From Bryobacterales bacterium (GTDB lineage Bacteria > Acidobacteriota > Terriglobia > Bryobacterales > Bryobacteraceae), in NCBI GenBank assembly GCA_003162425.1, contig PMOK01000133.1:1-63780 (forward strand): a DNA stretch of 63,780 bases, given 5' to 3'. The translations under genes were made by a program, and so were the position numbers. Of this stretch, positions 51,626 through 60,442 are shown piece by piece (within the stretch, counting starts at the first letter, position 1; each line of letters begins with the position of its first letter). The notes under the pieces were generated by a model. That model was not told the origin of the DNA and did no database searches. It saw only the letters and a program-made list of their open reading frames with translations.

Positions 51626-52635
51626 ATACCAAAAGAACTGTGTCGCTGATGCTTGCCTCGCCCCTTCTTGCGCTGGCGGCGAGCAACGCGCGAGTGATCC
51701 AAACCAACTCGGCCGGAGATAACGTTCACGTCATTGATCCCGCCTCGAACCAGGTTGCCGGCGTCATCCACGGCATCGAGGTTCCTCACGGCGTGGTGAT
51801 TGCCCCCGATGGCAGCCGCCTGTATATCACCGAGGAGCCGACACGCACGTTAGATGTAGTGGATGCGAAGAGTCTCAAAGTGACCAAGAAAATTCCGCTG
51901 AGCGGACGGCCCAACAATCTGGCTGTCACGAACGACGGACGGCGCGTCTACGTGGGAATCGCGCAAGCGCCGGGCGCCGTGGATGTCATCGACACCGTCG
52001 CGCTCACGAAGGTGAAAAGCATTCCGGTGGATGGCGCGATCCACAATGTGTACGTCACGCCGGACGGCCGGTACGCTGTGGCAGGTTCCATCCCCACCCG
52101 CGTCATCAGCGTTATCGACACTGCGAACAATACGCTGGCATGGTCGGTGAAGCTCACGGGCGGCATTCGTCCCATGGCGTTTACGAAGAACCCTGATGGT
52201 TCCACTAAAGAGATCGTCGCGCAGCTCTCCGACTTTCACGGATTCGTGCTGGTGGATTTTCGGACTCATCAAGAAGTCCAACGCGTTACGCTTCCCGACG
52301 TGGCTGGCCAGGAGAAAGCCACCGACGGCGTGCAGGGTGCGCCCTCGCATGGATTGGCCATCACGCCGGACGGCAAGGTGCTATGGGCCACCAGTAAGTG
52401 GTTCGGCTATGTGGCGGCGTACTCACTTCCGGATTTGAAATTGCTGAAGGTGGTCCCGGTGGGCTTAATCCCGGAGTGGCTTACCATTCCGCCCGATGGT
52501 AAGAATCTGTACGTGGCGGTGGCTGGTCTGGATCAGACGGTGGTGGTTGATAATACAACGATGCAGGTAGTAACGCGAATCCCTGTAGGATACGTGCCGA
52601 AGCGCAACGCCAGCGGATTGCTCCAGACCGAATGA
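51622..52635 (+). CDS. exported YVTN-type beta-propeller protein
   Basis: A 337-residue protein with a signal peptide (VSLMLASPLLALAASNA) and about six or seven blades carrying the YVTN-like motif (VVIAPDGSRLYITEEPTRTL, VTNDGRRVYVGIA, NVYVTPDGRYAVAGS, AITPDGKVLWATS, IPPDGKNLYVAVAG). It probably forms a periplasmic propeller. Overlap with the CxxCH gene suggests a complex, perhaps a redox or sensor partner. Its start overlaps the previous stop by four bases. I cannot tell a ligand. Confidence 0.85.
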   Translation: MNTKRTVSLMLASPLLALAASNARVIQTNSAGDNVHVIDPASNQVAGVIHGIEVPHGVVIAPDGSRLYITEEPTRTLDVVDAKSLKVTKKIPLSGRPNNLAVTNDGRRVYVGIAQAPGAVDVIDTVALTKVKSIPVDGAIHNVYVTPDGRYAVAGSIPTRVISVIDTANNTLAWSVKLTGGIRPMAFTKNPDGSTKEIVAQLSDFHGFVLVDFRTHQEVQRVTLPDVAGQEKATDGVQGAPSHGLAITPDGKVLWATSKWFGYVAAYSLPDLKLLKVVPVGLIPEWLTIPPDGKNLYVAVAGLDQTVVVDNTTMQVVTRIPVGYVPKRNASGLLQTE

Positions 52636-52678
52636 GCTACGATCGCAATATGACTCAGTTCACCACGGAGCAATTCTG

Positions 52679-53176
52679 ATGAGCAAAGGGCGCGAGATTC
52701 GCTGCTTTGATTATGTTAATCATCCTTATGAGCAAGTCCGTGATGCGTTGGTTGCGGATGCTCCAGCGGTGTTCCAGGCGGCCACCAAGGCCGCAGCTTC
52801 CCGCGCGCAATCCGTCGCGTCCGAACTGCGTGTCAATATCGGCGGGATTGGGGTAGCCGCCGATATCAGCATTTCGGTCAAAAAAATAGAAGAGAAGATG
52901 TCCGAACTCGCCGCGATCCCCATCACACGTGTGCAGATCGAATGGGAGGCGGCCAACATGCCTAGCCTGTTCCCATTCATGAAGGCGGAGCTCGATATCT
53001 ATTCACTGACCAGCACCGAAACGCAGTTGGATTTTTTCGGCGCGTACGAAGCGCCGTTGGGCCCGGTGGGAAAGGCACTGAACGCGATGGTGGGGCACAG
53101 CATCGCTGAGGCTGCCGTGCACCGCTTTGTGAATGACGTAGCGGGATACCTGCGAGAGGCCTTGAGTAAAGCCTGA
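52679..53176 (+). CDS. SRPBCC-like hypothetical protein
   Basis: A 165-residue protein with no signal peptide. The pattern (CFDYVNHPYEQVRDALVAD, ITRVQIEWEAANMPSLFPFM, FFGAYEAPLGPVGKALNAMV, final helix AAVHRFVNDVAGYLREAL) resembles SRPBCC/START-like helix-grip proteins, which bind hydrophobic ligands. I do not recognise a closer family. It lies about 45 bp after the YVTN gene and 100 bp before the NDH-2 remnant. Confidence 0.6.
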   Translation: MSKGREIRCFDYVNHPYEQVRDALVADAPAVFQAATKAAASRAQSVASELRVNIGGIGVAADISISVKKIEEKMSELAAIPITRVQIEWEAANMPSLFPFMKAELDIYSLTSTETQLDFFGAYEAPLGPVGKALNAMVGHSIAEAAVHRFVNDVAGYLREALSKA

Positions 53177-53276
53177 TCTGAATTTCGGACCGGAATATCT
53201 CAAGCGCCGAATGGTATTCTCAATCCGATCATGAAATACTTTCGACGTGCGATGATCGGCACCCGCCAATCGTGAC

Positions 53277-54254
53277 TTGGTCTACGATCATGTTGTGTTC
53301 GCTCTCGGCGCGGTGTCCAACTACCTCGGCATGCAGAATGTCCAGGAGCTGGCATTCGACTTCAAGTCGCTGCTGGACGCCATTCGCATTCGAAATCACG
53401 TGATCGAGATGTTCGAGCGCGCCGACCGCGAAACCGACCCGGAGATGAGGCGCGAGATGCTCAGCTTCGTGATTGCGGGCGGCGGTTTCGCGGGCGTCGA
53501 GCTGGCTGGCGCGCTTAACGATTTCTCGCGCGGCATTCTGGCCGATTATCCAAACCTCAGTCCCGCCGATGTGCAGGTTGTGGTGGTGCATTCGCGCGAA
53601 CATATTCTGCCCGAGTTGAGCGAATCGCTGGGCCGTTACGCGCAGGAAAGCATGGCTTTGCGCGGCGTCACCTTCCGCTTGAATTGCCGGCTCACCGATT
53701 GCCGGGCCGGTTGCGTGGTCTTGAGCGATGGCGAGGTTCGGGCGCGAACGCTGGTCTGGACCGCCGGCACCGCGCCGAATCCGCTGCTAAAGACGTTGGG
53801 GATCGAGACTGATCGCCGGGGCGCAGTCGTGGTTGAAAGCACAATGTCTGTCGCGGGACATCCCGACGTGTGGGCGCTGGGTGATTGTGCAGCGCTCAAG
53901 GACGGAAAGACCGGCGCTGCATGCCCTCCAACGGCTCAGTTTGCATTGCGTGAAGCACGGACGCTGGCCCGCAACATCCGCGCATCGGTGCGGGGCCACG
54001 CGCTCCAGCCGTTTCATTTCGATTCGCTGGGGGCCTTGTGCGTGGTGGGCCATCACACCGCGTGTGCCGAGCTGACTGTTCCATTTGCGCGCCAGAAGTC
54101 GATGCGATTCCGCGGACTGCTGGCGTGGCTGCTATGGCGCGGCATTTATCTCGGAAAATTGCCGGGCTTGGAGCGCAAGATTCGCGTTCTCACCGATTGG
54201 GTGATCGAATTATTCTTCCCGCGAGACATCGTGCAAACCATCGATTTGCGGTGA
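53277..54254 (+). CDS. type II NADH dehydrogenase-like flavoprotein, N-terminally truncated
   Basis: A 325-residue open frame beginning at a TTG. Present: YDHVVFALGAVSNYLGM, the NADH-binding Rossmann motif FVIAGGGFAGVELAGAL, WTAGTAPNPLLKTLGIE, PDVWALGDCAAL, and a C-terminal amphipathic region that binds the membrane. Missing: the first ~110 residues with the FAD-binding GxGxxG. Upstream the frame runs only to an in-frame TGA at 53253, and no FAD motif appears in any frame of the gap. It has probably lost FAD binding and is a pseudogene or remnant. Confidence 0.82.
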   Translation: MVYDHVVFALGAVSNYLGMQNVQELAFDFKSLLDAIRIRNHVIEMFERADRETDPEMRREMLSFVIAGGGFAGVELAGALNDFSRGILADYPNLSPADVQVVVVHSREHILPELSESLGRYAQESMALRGVTFRLNCRLTDCRAGCVVLSDGEVRARTLVWTAGTAPNPLLKTLGIETDRRGAVVVESTMSVAGHPDVWALGDCAALKDGKTGAACPPTAQFALREARTLARNIRASVRGHALQPFHFDSLGALCVVGHHTACAELTVPFARQKSMRFRGLLAWLLWRGIYLGKLPGLERKIRVLTDWVIELFFPRDIVQTIDLR

Positions 54255-54258
54255 CGTG

Positions 54259-55674
54259 ATGGAGAATCCACGGTCAACCTCAAACCGCGCGATCCCGTTG
54301 CTCGCTTGCGGCATAACAGGCGTGGCAGGCGGAGTGGTTTTGATGTTTGCCGTGCACGCGAGCATCGTCTTCGGACCGTTGCTGGGCGCTGTTTACGGCG
54401 TGCTTTTCGCGCTGGTGTTCTGGAACCGCGCGCAGGACCCGGGTTCGGGTTTGCTATGGGGATTGGCTTACGCATTTCTGCTCTGGCTCGCCGTGGTTCC
54501 GGGCGCCCAAGTGATCGCCGCGAACCTATCCAGTACATTTCAGACACGGCGCGACAATTTTCCGGAACTCGTGGGATACATCCTCTGCTTCGGCATGCCG
54601 CTTGGCTTGGTGCTAGGGGCTTTTGGAGGCCGGAGGAATCGCGCCACGCTCGCGGCTGTGAGTCTGCCTCGCGCGATTATCGGAGGCGCCCTGGCTGGAA
54701 TTGCCGGCGGCTGGGTATTCGGAAGATGGATGGAACAGGTCAACTTTTATTCAGTGATCGCGAGCTTTGTGGGGTCCACATCGAATATATTGGGCAACGC
54801 GCTTCACTATCTGTTCGCTGCCGTCATCGGCGCCAGCTTCGGCGTATTGTTCCAGCGCGATCTGCGCGGGTACGGCTCCAGCATGACGTGGGGCATGGCC
54901 TATGGAATCTTCTGGTGGTTCCTGGGACCGTTGACCATCCTGCCGTTGTTGCTTGGAAAGCCGCTGGATTGGTCCTACATTCACGCCAGCGCGGAGTTCG
55001 GGCCGCTCATCGGAAATATAATGACAGGCTTGATCATTGGGTTGTTCTATTCTGTGGTCGACCGATTGTGCGTGCGATTTCTCACCGAATCCGATCCCAT
55101 TCATCGTGAGCCCGAGGGGCCGGGATTGCGTTTCATCCGCACCGTGCAGTGGGGCGGAGCGGCCGGCCTGGCGGGAGGGCTGCTGTACGTGCTGGTGCTC
55201 GTGTCCACGGGATCGCTTGGAGAAATTGCCGCCATTGTTGGCGGGACTTCGCCAGCGTTGGGCCTGGCAGTGCATCTGTGCATCAGCGTTCTGCTCGGCG
55301 TGAGCTATGGTTTGTTGTTCCAGCGTGAAGCTCCCAACCTGGCATCGGGGATCGCGTGGGGATTGGTTTACGGGCTGATGGGATGGTACATCGGACCTCT
55401 CACACTGTTTCCGATCACATTAGGAAGCTCCAGCCTGTGGGTTCCGGCCGTTGCCGAAGCGCAGTTTCCCGCCATGATCGGCCATCTGATCTACGGAGCT
55501 GTGGCGGCCGCTGCATTCTGGCTGTTGGAACGCCGTCACAACCAGTGGCTCTTGCTCGACCCGCGAGTTGCGGCGCGCGAGGAGCGCTTGCGGCGTCCAG
55601 TCGGCACAGCTGCGCCGGCGCTGTGGTTGTTCGTGCTGGGCATGGGTGTGCTGCTGCCCATCCTGCTGGCTTGA
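54259..55674 (+). CDS. polytopic membrane protein with three internal repeats
   Basis: A 471-residue hydrophobic protein with about 12 TM helices. Three repeated units are visible: GAVYGVLFALVFWNRAQ then GLLWGLAYAFLLWLAVVPG; GASFGVLFQRDLRGYG then MTWGMAYGIFWWFLGP; GVSYGLLFQREAPNLA then IAWGLVYGLMGWYIGP. This implies triplication of a two-helix unit. I do not know a family function; channel or transporter is a guess. It begins four bases after the NDH-2-like stop; the GTG at 54256 is an alternative start. A long inverted repeat follows. Confidence 0.7.
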   Translation: MENPRSTSNRAIPLLACGITGVAGGVVLMFAVHASIVFGPLLGAVYGVLFALVFWNRAQDPGSGLLWGLAYAFLLWLAVVPGAQVIAANLSSTFQTRRDNFPELVGYILCFGMPLGLVLGAFGGRRNRATLAAVSLPRAIIGGALAGIAGGWVFGRWMEQVNFYSVIASFVGSTSNILGNALHYLFAAVIGASFGVLFQRDLRGYGSSMTWGMAYGIFWWFLGPLTILPLLLGKPLDWSYIHASAEFGPLIGNIMTGLIIGLFYSVVDRLCVRFLTESDPIHREPEGPGLRFIRTVQWGGAAGLAGGLLYVLVLVSTGSLGEIAAIVGGTSPALGLAVHLCISVLLGVSYGLLFQREAPNLASGIAWGLVYGLMGWYIGPLTLFPITLGSSSLWVPAVAEAQFPAMIGHLIYGAVAAAAFWLLERRHNQWLLLDPRVAAREERLRRPVGTAAPALWLFVLGMGVLLPILLA

Positions 55675-55675
55675 C

Positions 55676-55788
55676 GTGGCGCACGCACTCCCGCGTGCCG
55701 CGTTCACACTCTTGTGAACGCCCTGATCTTTTCCTTTCACTTGTGTTCGCAAGAGTGCGAACACGGCACGCACGAGTGCGTGCGCCAC
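55676..55788. repeat. Long imperfect inverted repeat (about 45-bp arms)
   Basis: Left arm 55676-55720 and right arm 55743-55788 are about 90% complementary, both built from GTGGCGCACGCACT, GCGTGCCG and a GTTCACACTCTTG-like core. It fills most of the gap between convergent membrane-protein and lysC genes. It would form a long hairpin in either transcript. The GCGCACGCA core is shared with the palindrome at 3116-3143. Confidence 0.85.
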
Positions 55789-55795
55789 ACTAATC

Positions 55796-57193
55796 CTACC
55801 GGCATTCCCGGTGCACCGCCTGAATCGCGCGTTCCAGCCCATCGCGGTGGACCACTACGCTGATGGTAAGCTCGCTCGATCCTTGCGCGATCGCGATGAT
55901 GTTCACGTCCTTCTGCGAAATAGCGCTGAAGATGCGACCGGCCAACCCAGGCGTGCCGCGCATGCCTTCGCCAACAATCGCCAGCAGACCGACGTTCTCG
56001 TCCACTTCGATCGGTTTCAAGTAACCATGCGTCAATTCCAGCGCCAGATCGGACTCGAGCGACTTCATCGCCGCCCCTAGCTCTTCTTTTCGCACCAGGA
56101 AACAAAAACTCTGGCGATAGCTGGAGCTGGTGAACGCCAGCACCTCGGCATTGGCGTCGGCCAAGGCCTCGAGCGCCCGCGACATCAACCGGCTGCTGCT
56201 TACGGCAGAACTGGCCGGCTCCATCGAGATCAGGGCCACGTTAGTCATCGACGTGACGGCGCGGGGTCCAGGCGGCGCCTCCATGGTGGAGACGATGCGC
56301 GTACCGGGGTGCTCCAAATGGAAACTGTTCTTACTCCAAACCGGAATCTGCCGTTCGATGAGCGGCGCGAGCGTGCGCGGATGCAGGACTTTCGCGCCAT
56401 TGTAAGCCAATTCGGCCGCTTCGCTATACGTCACTGTGTCCAGCACGCGCGCATCGGGCACCAGCCTGGGGTCCGCGCTCATAATTCCGTCCACGTCGGT
56501 CCAGATCCAAAGCTCGGAGGCATCGAGCACGGCGGCGAGAATGGATGCGGAGTAATCCGATCCGCCGCGCCCGAGCGTAGTAGCGCGGCCGTCGATAGTG
56601 GCGCCATTGAATCCGGTAACCACCGGAATGACGCCGCGTTCCAATAGCGGCCGCAGGATTTGATCGGCCTTCTTGCGCGTTTCATCCATCATCGGCGTGG
56701 CGTTGCCAAATACAGCATCTGTTACGATAACGTCCGATCCATTCACGTCCTGAGCCGGAACGCCGGTGGATTGAAGATACGTGGAAATGAGCAGAGCCGA
56801 GAGGCGCTCGCCGATAGCGACGGCCTCATCCACCGATCGGGGCGGCCGCTCGCCCAGCATCAGCATGCCGTGCGCGATGCGCTGGAAATCGGCCACCAAC
56901 TCGCGGATCCCTGAAGTAGTAGCATCGTGCAGGTCACCCGACAGCAGCGCGTCGCAGGCTTCCAGGTGCCGTTGAGACAGTCGCTCCAGGTTCGCTTCGA
57001 TCCCTGCTTCGTCGCCTGCTTCGGCATGCCGCAGCGTGTTGAGCAATAGGTCGGTCACCTGTGACATCGCCGAAACCACCGCGACCACCGGACGCCGTTC
57101 CTTCTGCTCCCGGCAGATTTGAGCGGCTACCTTGATTCGCTCCGCGGAGCCCATGCTGGTGCCGCCGAATTTCATCACCAGGAGGTTGGTCAT
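55796..57193 (-). CDS. lysC: aspartate kinase
   Basis: A 465-residue kinase of the amino-acid kinase family that phosphorylates aspartate, the first step to lysine, threonine and methionine. N-terminal VMKFGGTSMGSAERI binds ATP; TGFNGATIDGRATTLGRGG and SDYSASILAAVLDASELWIW continue the active site, WTDVDGIMSADPRLVPDA follows. Two C-terminal ACT domains (about 305-465, e.g. VGLLAIVGEGMRGTPGLAG) would bind feedback effectors. Length fits monofunctional class III-like aspartokinases. The ATG follows the cmk stop directly, so translation is probably coupled. A long inverted repeat ends the transcript. Confidence 0.95.
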   Translation of the reverse strand: MTNLLVMKFGGTSMGSAERIKVAAQICREQKERRPVVAVVSAMSQVTDLLLNTLRHAEAGDEAGIEANLERLSQRHLEACDALLSGDLHDATTSGIRELVADFQRIAHGMLMLGERPPRSVDEAVAIGERLSALLISTYLQSTGVPAQDVNGSDVIVTDAVFGNATPMMDETRKKADQILRPLLERGVIPVVTGFNGATIDGRATTLGRGGSDYSASILAAVLDASELWIWTDVDGIMSADPRLVPDARVLDTVTYSEAAELAYNGAKVLHPRTLAPLIERQIPVWSKNSFHLEHPGTRIVSTMEAPPGPRAVTSMTNVALISMEPASSAVSSSRLMSRALEALADANAEVLAFTSSSYRQSFCFLVRKEELGAAMKSLESDLALELTHGYLKPIEVDENVGLLAIVGEGMRGTPGLAGRIFSAISQKDVNIIAIAQGSSELTISVVVHRDGLERAIQAVHRECR

Positions 57194-57868
57194 CTATTGG
57201 GTTCGTTCCTTCCCGTTGGAAGTGCGGTCGCGAATGATTTTCAACAACGCCGCTTCCACGTCGTCGACGCTCAAGCCCGTAGTATCCACATAGACGGCGT
57301 CCGGGGCCTGCACTAGCGGGGATTCGGGACGCGTGCGGTCCCGTTGGTCGCGCTCGTTGATTTGCCGGGCGATCACTTCAGGCGGCAGCAAGCTCTCCCC
57401 CGCGCGCCGTTCCACGCGCACTTCGGGCCGAGCATCCAAAAAGATTTTGACCGTGGCATCGGGAAATACTACGGAGCCGATGTCGCGGCCCTCCATCACC
57501 ACCGATGCGCGCTCGCCGATCTCGCGTTGCTTTGCGACCATCGCCCGGCGTACCGCAGGCACCATCGATACTTTGGACGCTGCTTCCGCGATCTCAGGGG
57601 CACGGATGGCCTCCGTAACATCTTCACCGTTCAGCAGCACGCCGCCCGATCCGGGCACGAACTCGATGTGTGCTTCATTCGCAAGCTGTTCCAATCGGTG
57701 CATGTCTGAAAGCGCAACGTTGGCGCGCACCGCCCATAGCCCTATGGCGCGATACATCGCCCCGGTGTCGATGTAGAGATAGCCAAGTTTGTCCGCGATG
57801 CGGCGCGCGAGTGTGCTTTTGCCGGCGCCGGCCGGCCCATCGATGGCGACAGTGATCCGCTTGCTCAA
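57194..57868 (-). CDS. cmk: cytidylate kinase
   Basis: A 224-residue P-loop kinase that makes CDP and dCDP from CMP and dCMP. Walker A is IDGPAGAGKSTLARRIA, then YLYIDTGAMYRAIGLWA, VVMEGRDIGSVVFPDA, and VKIFLDARPEVRVERRAG with the NMP-binding insert between. The start is TTG at 57868; no better ATG lies before the P-loop. The addB-like gene diverges only 15 bp away, so the two promoters must overlap one another or the opposing gene. lysC follows without a gap. Confidence 0.93.
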   Translation of the reverse strand: MSKRITVAIDGPAGAGKSTLARRIADKLGYLYIDTGAMYRAIGLWAVRANVALSDMHRLEQLANEAHIEFVPGSGGVLLNGEDVTEAIRAPEIAEAASKVSMVPAVRRAMVAKQREIGERASVVMEGRDIGSVVFPDATVKIFLDARPEVRVERRAGESLLPPEVIARQINERDQRDRTRPESPLVQAPDAVYVDTTGLSVDDVEAALLKIIRDRTSNGKERTQ

Positions 57869-57883
57869 ATATTATGAAAGCAC

Positions 57884-60442
57884 ATGCACGAGGGTTCTTT
57901 CCGCGCGATCGAGTCTGGGGCCACGGTAATTACGGCTAGCCGCCGGCTGGCCCGCGTCCTGACGCAGCAGTTTCACGCCCGCCAGCGGGAGCAGGGGCGC
58001 TCGGTTTGGAACACGCCGGATATCCTGCCGCTGGATGCTTTTCTTAGGCGGTCTTGGAGCAACCACGTTTGGCGTGGGGAACCGTGCGGGACGCTGCTCG
58101 ATCCGCTGCAGGAGCAAGTGGTGTGGGAGCAAGTGATTCGCGAATCGCCGGCGGGGGACTCGTTGTTGCGGCTTCCGGAAACAGCCCAGCACGCCATGGA
58201 TGCCTGGCAACTCATGCAGGCTTACCGGCTGCCACTGGATGGCCGATTCGAAGCCTCGGACGATTGGGCGGCTTTTGCGGCGTGGTCACGTGCGTTTCGC
58301 AAGCGATGTTCGGCGAGCAATTGGCTGGAGGCGGCACGGCTGCCGGATGTGGTGGCGGGTTTATCGAATCCAGCGCAACTGCTCCTGGCAGGCTTCGATG
58401 AGCTTACGCCGCAACAATCCGATCTGTTCGATGCGTTGGGCGCAAAGGCAGACGGGGAATCGAGCGGCTATCCATCCGAACCCGAGCGCTGGATACTGCG
58501 CGACAGCACGGAAGAAGCCCGGGCGGCGGCAGCCTGGGCGCGGCGTCTTCTGGAACAGAACCCATCCGCGCACATTGGCATCATTGTTCCGAACCTGACT
58601 AGCGTGCGCGCAAAAGTGGAGCGAATCTTTCGCGAGTCGCTGGATCCGGGTTCCACATTCGACGATCACGAACGGTCATTCCATGTGTCGCTGGGTCCTG
58701 CGCTGGATCGATATCCAGTGATAAGGGCCGGGCTGCTGATGCTGGAATTCGCCTCCGGTAGCCTGACACTGCCCCGGGCGGGAATGTTGCTGCGCTCTCC
58801 CTTCCTGGGCGGCGCCGGCACAGAATTCACCAAGCGCGCACAACTGGATGCGAAGTTGCGAAGGGATGGACTGTGGGATATCACGCCCGTCCTGTTGCGC
58901 GACCGCGCTGAAAAATGTCCGCAGCTGGAACGCCTACTGAGGAAATTCGAAAAGCGGCGGCGACAATTGGTTCAAGAACAATTCCCCAGCCAATGGAGCC
59001 GCGAGTTTTCTGAGCTGCTCGGAGTGTTGGGCTGGCCGGGCGATCGGACATTGAGCAGCCGCGAATATCAGGCGGTGGAAAAATGGCACGGTTTGCTTTC
59101 GAGCCTGGCGACACTGGATGCCGTCTTGCCGCCCATCGGTTTCACGCAGGCACTCTCGCGATTGCAGGAGCTAGCCGCAGCATCGCCTTTTCAAGTGGAG
59201 AATGAAGGCGCGCCAATCCAAATCATGGGCCTGCTGGAAGCGTCGGGGCTGCGTTTCGATCACCTGTGGATTATGGGCCTGCACGATGAAGCGCTGCCCG
59301 CGGCCGCAAATCCGAATCCATTCCTGCCAATCTCCTTGCAGCGGGATCATCAGCTGCCACATTCGTCAGCGGAGCGCGAACTCGAGTTTGCGCTAAAGCT
59401 GGTGCAGCGATTACTGGCAAGCGCTCGGAACATCGTGCTGAGTTATCCCGGCACTGAAGCAGATCGTGCGCTGGGGCCGAGTCCTGTGGTGGCTGGTGGC
59501 CGGCGGCTGGTGGCTGGTGAAAGCGTTCTGCAAACTGAGTGGGTGCGGAAGATGCGGTCCAGCGTCGAGATCCAGGAACTGCATGATGAAACCGCGCCTC
59601 CGGTAGTGGCAGAATCCATGCAGCCTGGCGGCGCATCGTTGTTCAAAGACATGGCTGCATGCCAGTTTCGAGCGTTTGCAAAACATCGTCTGGGCGCGAG
59701 GCCGCTGGAGGGAACGGATTTGGGAGTGAGCAAGAAAGATCAGGGCAACGCGGCTCACAAGACCATGGCTCTGCTCTGGGGCGAGCTGGGATCGCTTACT
59801 AAGCTGATGGAACTGACGGCCGGCGAAATTAGCGAATTGATCTCGCGCTGTGTCGCGAGCGCTATCCAACAGCTCGGAAGCGGAATCGGCCACGGGCTGG
59901 AACGGCGGCGCTTGGAGAGGCTGCTGCCGCAGTGGCTCGATATAGAGAGAGCGCGTGACTGGTTCACAGTGCAGGCCACCGAGCAGGACCGTTTGGTTAC
60001 GCTCGGCGGATTGCAAGTGCGCACGCGCGCGGACCGCATCGACCAACTCGCGAATGGCCGCGAGATCATTCTCGACTATAAGACCGGCATTGTGAAATCC
60101 ACCGGCTGGGATGGCGACCGTCCGGACGAACCACAGCTCCCGCTCTATTGCGCATCGAGTGACGAGCCTATCGCGGGCGCGGCGTTCGCAGTCATCCGGA
60201 CCGGCGAACTCCTGTTTCGCGGCGGCACTGAGGACGGGGTTTCGCTGCCGGCCCTGAAAGTGATGCGCTCGGAGACTCCTCGATCGTTCGGCGAACAAAT
60301 CGAAGAGTGGCGGCGCGTGCTGGAGCGGCTGGCCGACAATTTCCGCGCCGGCTTCGCCGAAGTGGATCCGAAACAGGGCGCGTGCGATCTGTGCGGCTTG
60401 CGCGCTTTGTGCCGCATCCGGGAGTTCGAAAATGATCATTGA
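57884..60442 (+). CDS. AddB-like PD-(D/E)XK nuclease with predicted 4Fe-4S site
   Basis: An 852-residue inactive-helicase-like plus nuclease protein paired with the AddA-like helicase downstream; such pairs process double-strand ends for recombination. It lacks a clear Walker A. The nuclease motif is EIILDYKTGIVKS, preceded by RTRADRIDQL. A cysteine before the nuclease (ACQFRAFAKH) and the C-terminal CDLCGLRALC match the four-cysteine iron-sulphur clamp of AddB nucleases. It resembles proteins annotated as probable DNA repair proteins next to UvrD-like exonucleases. It overlaps the next gene by 11 bases and diverges from cmk by 15. Confidence 0.85.
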   Translation: MHEGSFRAIESGATVITASRRLARVLTQQFHARQREQGRSVWNTPDILPLDAFLRRSWSNHVWRGEPCGTLLDPLQEQVVWEQVIRESPAGDSLLRLPETAQHAMDAWQLMQAYRLPLDGRFEASDDWAAFAAWSRAFRKRCSASNWLEAARLPDVVAGLSNPAQLLLAGFDELTPQQSDLFDALGAKADGESSGYPSEPERWILRDSTEEARAAAAWARRLLEQNPSAHIGIIVPNLTSVRAKVERIFRESLDPGSTFDDHERSFHVSLGPALDRYPVIRAGLLMLEFASGSLTLPRAGMLLRSPFLGGAGTEFTKRAQLDAKLRRDGLWDITPVLLRDRAEKCPQLERLLRKFEKRRRQLVQEQFPSQWSREFSELLGVLGWPGDRTLSSREYQAVEKWHGLLSSLATLDAVLPPIGFTQALSRLQELAAASPFQVENEGAPIQIMGLLEASGLRFDHLWIMGLHDEALPAAANPNPFLPISLQRDHQLPHSSAERELEFALKLVQRLLASARNIVLSYPGTEADRALGPSPVVAGGRRLVAGESVLQTEWVRKMRSSVEIQELHDETAPPVVAESMQPGGASLFKDMAACQFRAFAKHRLGARPLEGTDLGVSKKDQGNAAHKTMALLWGELGSLTKLMELTAGEISELISRCVASAIQQLGSGIGHGLERRRLERLLPQWLDIERARDWFTVQATEQDRLVTLGGLQVRTRADRIDQLANGREIILDYKTGIVKSTGWDGDRPDEPQLPLYCASSDEPIAGAAFAVIRTGELLFRGGTEDGVSLPALKVMRSETPRSFGEQIEEWRRVLERLADNFRAGFAEVDPKQGACDLCGLRALCRIREFENDH

